From NCBI GenBank assembly GCA_002281005.1, contig NCFD01000025.1, positions 1 through 9,474 on the forward strand: a stretch of 9,474 nt of DNA, in the 5' to 3' direction. Shown in pieces: positions 7,578-9,474 of this stretch. A program made the position numbers and the translations under genes. Every line of letters starts with the position of its first letter. Position 1 is the stretch's first letter. The notes beneath the pieces were generated by a model. That model saw nothing but the letters and a program-made list of their open reading frames with translations, did not search any database and was not told the origin of the DNA. Source of the stretch: Acidocella sp. 35-58-6. GTDB lineage: Bacteria; Pseudomonadota; Alphaproteobacteria; Acetobacterales; Acetobacteraceae.

Positions 7578-7609
7578 GCGCCGCCGGACTAGCCTTGGTC
7601 CGGCGGCGC
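7578..7609 (+). terminator. Strong hairpin between prpD and prpC (attenuator, terminator or RNA-stabilising element)
   Basis: GCGCCGCCGGAC (7578-7589) and GTCCGGCGGCGC (7598-7609) form a perfect 12-bp stem with an 8-nt loop, which can shrink to 6 nt with one T-G pair. A five-T run occurs only at 7621-7625, 11 nt after the stem, so it is not a standard intrinsic terminator. The prpC ribosome binding site follows at 7631. The most likely effect is different transcript or protein levels for prpD and prpC from one message. Confidence 0.6.
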
Positions 7610-7644
7610 CGACGCCTTGATTTTTATACCGGAGGGAGCCCGCC

Positions 7645-8847
7645 ATGAGCGAAACTGTTCTGCCTAAAGCTAAAAAATCCGTTGCTCTGTCAGGCGTTAC
7701 CGCCGGCAACACTGCCCTGTGCTCGGTGGGGCGTACCGGCAACGACCTGCATTACCGCGGTTACGATATTCTGGATTTTGCGGAAGTCAGTGAGTTTGAG
7801 GAAATTGCGTATTTGCTGGTGCATGGCACCTTGCCAACCGTTGCAGAGTTGAAGGCTTACAAAGCCAAGCTGCGCTCGCTGCGCGGTTTGCCGGCGTCGG
7901 TCAAAGCGGTTCTCGAAGCTTTGCCTGCTGCTACCCATCCGATGGATGTGATGCGCACTTATGCCTCGGCGCTGGGCTGTGTTTTGCCGGAGGCCCATGA
8001 TCATAACCAGGCTGATGCACGCGATATTGCCGACCGTCTGATGGCATCGTTCGGCTCTGCTTTGCTGTATTGGTACCATTTTGCCACCAACGGTAAGCGC
8101 ATCGAGGTGATGACAGATGACGACACCATCGGAGGTCATTTCCTGCATTTGCTGCATGGCAAAGCGCCTTCAGCCTCGTGGGTGCGGGCGATGCACACCT
8201 CGCTGGTGCTGTATGCCGAGCATGAATTCAATGCCTCGACCTTCACCGCGCGTGTAATCGCGGGGACGGGCTCTGACTTTTATTCGGCGATTGCCGGGGC
8301 GGTTGGTGCGCTGCGCGGACCCAAACATGGCGGGGCGAATGAGCAGGCGTTTGAAATTCAGAAGCGCTACGCCACACCCGATGAGGCTGAAGCGGACATC
8401 CGCCGCCGGGTGGAAGCCCGGGAAGTTGTCATCGGATTCGGTCATCCGGTTTATACGATCTCCGATCCTCGCAATGTCGTTATCAAGCGTGTGGCGCGCC
8501 AGCTCAGTGAGGAGGCAGGCAATATCAAGATGTTTTCGATTGCCGAGCGACTCGAATCGGTGATGGCTGAGGTCAAGAAAATGTTCCCGAACCTCGATTG
8601 GTTTTCGGCGGTATCGTATCACATGATGGGTGTGCCGACCGCCATGTTTACGCCATTATTTGTCATCTCGCGGACCTCTGGCTGGAGTGCGCACATTATT
8701 GAACAACGCATTGATGGAAAAATTATTCGTCCGTCAGCGAATTATACGGGGCCGGAGAATCTGGAATTCGTTCCTTTGAAGGAACGCCACGAGGCATCGC
8801 GCATGATGTCGCATGCAATATTCAATGGTGATTTGCCGGTCAGTTGA
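7645..8847 (+). CDS. prpC: 2-methylcitrate synthase (citrate synthase family)
   Basis: Condenses propionyl-CoA and oxaloacetate to 2-methylcitrate, the entry step of the methylcitrate cycle. The 400-residue protein contains the citrate synthase catalytic triad: His193 in [10 protein letters not shown], His267 in [13 protein letters not shown] and Asp318 in [18 protein letters not shown] (227-230) and [19 protein letters not shown] (342-360) complete the active site. The short type length, the start [17 protein letters not shown], the [13 protein letters not shown] segment and the C-terminal [12 protein letters not shown] are typical of PrpC rather than of the housekeeping GltA, which is longer and N-terminally extended. 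Some activity with acetyl-CoA is common in the family. ATG 7645 has a strong ribosome binding site, GGAGGG at 7631-7636. The TGA at 8845-8847 is followed by an AT-rich terminator-like region. Confidence 0.94.
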   Translation: MSETVLPKAKKSVALSGVTAGNTALCSVGRTGNDLHYRGYDILDFAEVSEFEEIAYLLVHGTLPTVAELKAYKAKLRSLRGLPASVKAVLEALPAATHPMDVMRTYASALGCVLPEAHDHNQADARDIADRLMASFGSALLYWYHFATNGKRIEVMTDDDTIGGHFLHLLHGKAPSASWVRAMHTSLVLYAEHEFNASTFTARVIAGTGSDFYSAIAGAVGALRGPKHGGANEQAFEIQKRYATPDEAEADIRRRVEAREVVIGFGHPVYTISDPRNVVIKRVARQLSEEAGNIKMFSIAERLESVMAEVKKMFPNLDWFSAVSYHMMGVPTAMFTPLFVISRTSGWSAHIIEQRIDGKIIRPSANYTGPENLEFVPLKERHEASRMMSHAIFNGDLPVS

Positions 8848-8914
8848 CGCAAAAAATATGGTGTGATGAATCATTTTGATGGTTTTTTTGCACTTTGTGA
8901 AAAAAAATTGATTG

Positions 8915-8940
8915 AAAATGCGTCACACGTGATGTTTTTT
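8915..8940 (+). terminator. Candidate intrinsic terminator after prpC
   Basis: CGTCA (8921-8925) and TGATG (8930-8934) can form a 5-bp stem, including one G-T pair, around the loop CACG, followed at once by six T (8935-8940). An A-run upstream (8915-8918) can extend the helix with the T-run, as in two-way terminators. The stem is short. Two more imperfect inverted repeats precede it: GCAAAAAA (8849-8856) with TTTTTTGC (8884-8891), and a T7/A8 pair around CAC-TTT-GTG (8883-8907). Confidence 0.4.
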
Positions 8941-8941
8941 G

Positions 8942-8970
8942 TTGACGACACTGCCAGAGAAGCGGAATAG
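8942..8970 (+). promoter_or_regulatory. Weak candidate promoter for the H1-like gene
   Basis: TTGACG (8942-8947) matches 5 of 6 bases of the -35 consensus and follows an AT-rich tract that could act as an UP-like element. At 17 nt downstream the hexamer is GAATAG (8965-8970), a poor -10. If used, transcription would begin near 8977 and the mRNA would carry the inverted-repeat cluster as its 5' leader. Confidence 0.25.
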
Positions 8971-8972
8971 CG

Positions 8973-9070
8973 ATTCTTGCGTGCGTCGCGCGATTCGCGC
9001 CGCAACCGATTTACAACCGTATCGGTCAAGAGGCACCGCACGCGAATTAGGAAGGACGGTCATGGACCGT
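8973..9070 (+). other. Cluster of short inverted repeats, possible structured RNA leader
   Basis: Seen directly: GCGTGCG (8979-8985) with CGCACGC (9037-9043), extendable by ATTC (8973-8976) with GAAT (9044-9047); TGCG (8982-8985) with CGCA (9001-9004), enclosing GCGCG-ATT-CGCGC (8988-9000); ACCGAT (9005-9010) with ATCGGT (9021-9026); and ACGGTC-ATG-GACCGT (9056-9070), in which the loop is a start codon preceded by a ribosome binding site (AGGAAGGA, 9049-9056). The first two pairings compete for the same bases. I know of no RNA family that this matches; it is not a tRNA. RNA function is inferred from pairing alone. Confidence 0.35.
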
Positions 9071-9244
9071 AACGTCGGCGTACCCGAAAAACATCGCTTA
9101 GGCGATCAGATCGGTTCAAGGCTAGGACAACAAAAAGCCGCATTTCAAACACGCGGTGGGTGGACCATATTATTTGGCCTGCCGATTCCGTCTTTGCTGC
9201 GGTGCGTCAACGTTATGCCGAAGCCAACTTTCTCCCACCCATGA
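9062..9244 (+). CDS. Possible small ORF, 60 residues, hypothetical
   Basis: An ATG at 9062-9064 lies 5 nt after a good ribosome binding site (AGGAAGGA, 9049-9056) and opens a frame ending at TGA 9242-9244. The product would be basic and slightly hydrophobic near residues 34-45 (WTILFGLPIPSL), without any motif I recognise. Support: the ribosome binding site, and a stop overlapping an in-frame ATG of the H1-like gene (ATGA at 9241). Against: no recognisable family, an odd composition, and a start codon inside a perfect 6-bp inverted repeat. It may be a leader peptide, a real small protein, or chance in a noncoding region. Confidence 0.25.
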   Translation: MDRNVGVPEKHRLGDQIGSRLGQQKAAFQTRGGWTILFGLPIPSLLRCVNVMPKPTFSHP

Positions 9245-9261
9245 GCGAAGGAGCAACCCTC

Positions 9262-9474
9262 GTGACCATCGAAGACACTGACACCCTACGTGCCCAACCG
9301 CTGGCTGTTAAAGCACCTGCGAAAAAGACTGCTGCCAAGAAGCCGGCTGCGAAAAAGCCTGCTGCAAAGAAAGCGGTCGCTAAAAAAGCTGCCGTGAAGA
9401 AGCCGGCTGTTAAGAAAGCTGCGCCGAAGAAGGCTGCTGCGAAGAAGCCGGCCGCTAAAAAGGCCGCCGTGAAG
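9262..9474 (+). CDS. Histone H1-like lysine/alanine-rich protein, 3' end missing
   Basis: The first 71 codons of a gene running off the right edge. After about 16 non-repetitive residues with an acidic patch (TIEDTDT), the sequence becomes a regular array of five-residue units of the type KK-(A/P/T/V)-(A/V)-(A/V/P); Lys-Lys pairs occur at 21, 26, 31 and every five residues to 66, with one more Lys at 71. Such tails occur in bacterial histone H1/Hc1-like and AlgP-like proteins that bind DNA through charge and are probably unstructured when free; nucleoid binding is inferred. GTG 9262 is chosen because AAGGAG (9248-9253) stands 8 nt upstream. An in-frame ATG at 9241 would add seven residues but has no ribosome binding site, though it overlaps the stop of the small ORF. 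No folded domain is visible in the part shown. Confidence 0.82.
   Translation, partial: MTIEDTDTLRAQPLAVKAPAKKTAAKKPAAKKPAAKKAVAKKAAVKKPAVKKAAPKKAAAKKPAAKKAAVK
9322..9474 (+). repeat. Degenerate 15-bp tandem repeat coding for KKxxx units
   Basis: Ten full 15-bp units and a partial one encode Lys-Lys pairs at exact five-codon spacing. Lysine codons (AAA or AAG) and alanine codons vary between units, so the DNA repeats are imperfect although the protein pattern is strict. The array continues past the window end. Confidence 0.85.

Larger units (their letters stand above)
8848..9261. other. Long intergenic region between prpC and the H1-like gene
   Basis: This 414-base stretch contains no recognisable conserved gene. 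It has three parts: an AT-rich block with runs of A and T (8849-8940, about 28% GC by hand count), a GC-rich block dense in short inverted repeats (8971-9106), and a remainder covered only by a possible 60-residue ORF. The ribosome binding site of the H1-like gene lies at its right end. Confidence 0.8.

Noticed and set aside
7645..8847. Housekeeping citrate synthase gltA
   Set aside because: The length of 400 residues, PrpC-type terminal motifs and the adjacent prpD favour 2-methylcitrate synthase.
8973..9047. A tRNA, suggested by a 75-base element closed by a 7-bp stem
   Set aside because: It lacks the T-arm TTC motif, the D-loop GG, a seven-base anticodon loop and correct arm spacing.
8939..9061. 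Extension of the small ORF upstream to a TTG at 8939
   Set aside because: The TTG sits in a T-run with no ribosome binding site, and the extension crosses the inverted-repeat cluster; if the ORF is real, ATG 9062 is the better start.
9322..9474. A CRISPR or noncoding tandem array
   Set aside because: The 15-bp units are contiguous, without spacers, and keep a perfect KKxxx reading frame after a good ribosome binding site; this is coding sequence.

Overview
The window is an ordinary stretch of chromosome from what looks like an alphaproteobacterium. The reasons are a UPF0262 protein, a DUF983 protein and a DUF2272 lipoprotein together, tightly packed operons, and moderately high GC. A Rhodospirillales or Acetobacteraceae-like host is my inference from protein style only; no ribosomal RNA or other marker is present. 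I see no insertion sequence, phage gene, CRISPR array, tRNA or rRNA.

Layout. (1) Positions 1-3075, plus strand: the C-terminal two thirds of aminopeptidase N (pepN, cut by the window edge), then two glutathione transferase-fold genes of different classes, a YfcG/YghU-like disulfide reductase and a LigE-like GST, spaced 17 nt and then overlapping by 4 nt. (2) Positions 3076-3143: a short convergent gap full of nested inverted repeats, probably a two-way terminator. (3) Positions 3144-5908, minus strand: a compact four-gene operon read right to left, DUF983 zinc-ribbon membrane protein, UPF0262 protein, methylthioribose-1-phosphate isomerase (mtnA) and a DUF2272 lipoprotein. Two of these genes appear to start at TTG codons touching the previous stop. 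(4) Positions 5909-6063: a divergent promoter gap. (5) Positions 6064-8847, plus strand: prpD and prpC of the propionate methylcitrate cycle, separated by a strong 12-bp hairpin. (6) Positions 8848-9261: a 414-base gap that starts with a very AT-rich terminator-like block, continues into a segment dense in inverted repeats, and holds a possible 60-residue ORF. (7) Positions 9262-9474: the start of a lysine/alanine-rich histone H1-like protein built from five-residue repeats and cut by the window end.

How the genes work together. PrpC condenses propionyl-CoA with oxaloacetate and PrpD dehydrates the 2-methylcitrate; the lyase PrpB that would finish the cycle is not here. MtnA acts on the methylthioadenosine by-product of polyamine and related metabolism. 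The two GST-like genes suggest thiol or electrophile handling, but nothing in the sequence links them mechanistically to PepN.

No undescribed multi-gene system is evident. The most unusual part is 8971-9106, just upstream of the H1-like gene, where several perfect inverted repeats, some mutually exclusive, lead to a start codon sitting in a hairpin loop. It is a candidate structured leader or small RNA, not a demonstrated one.
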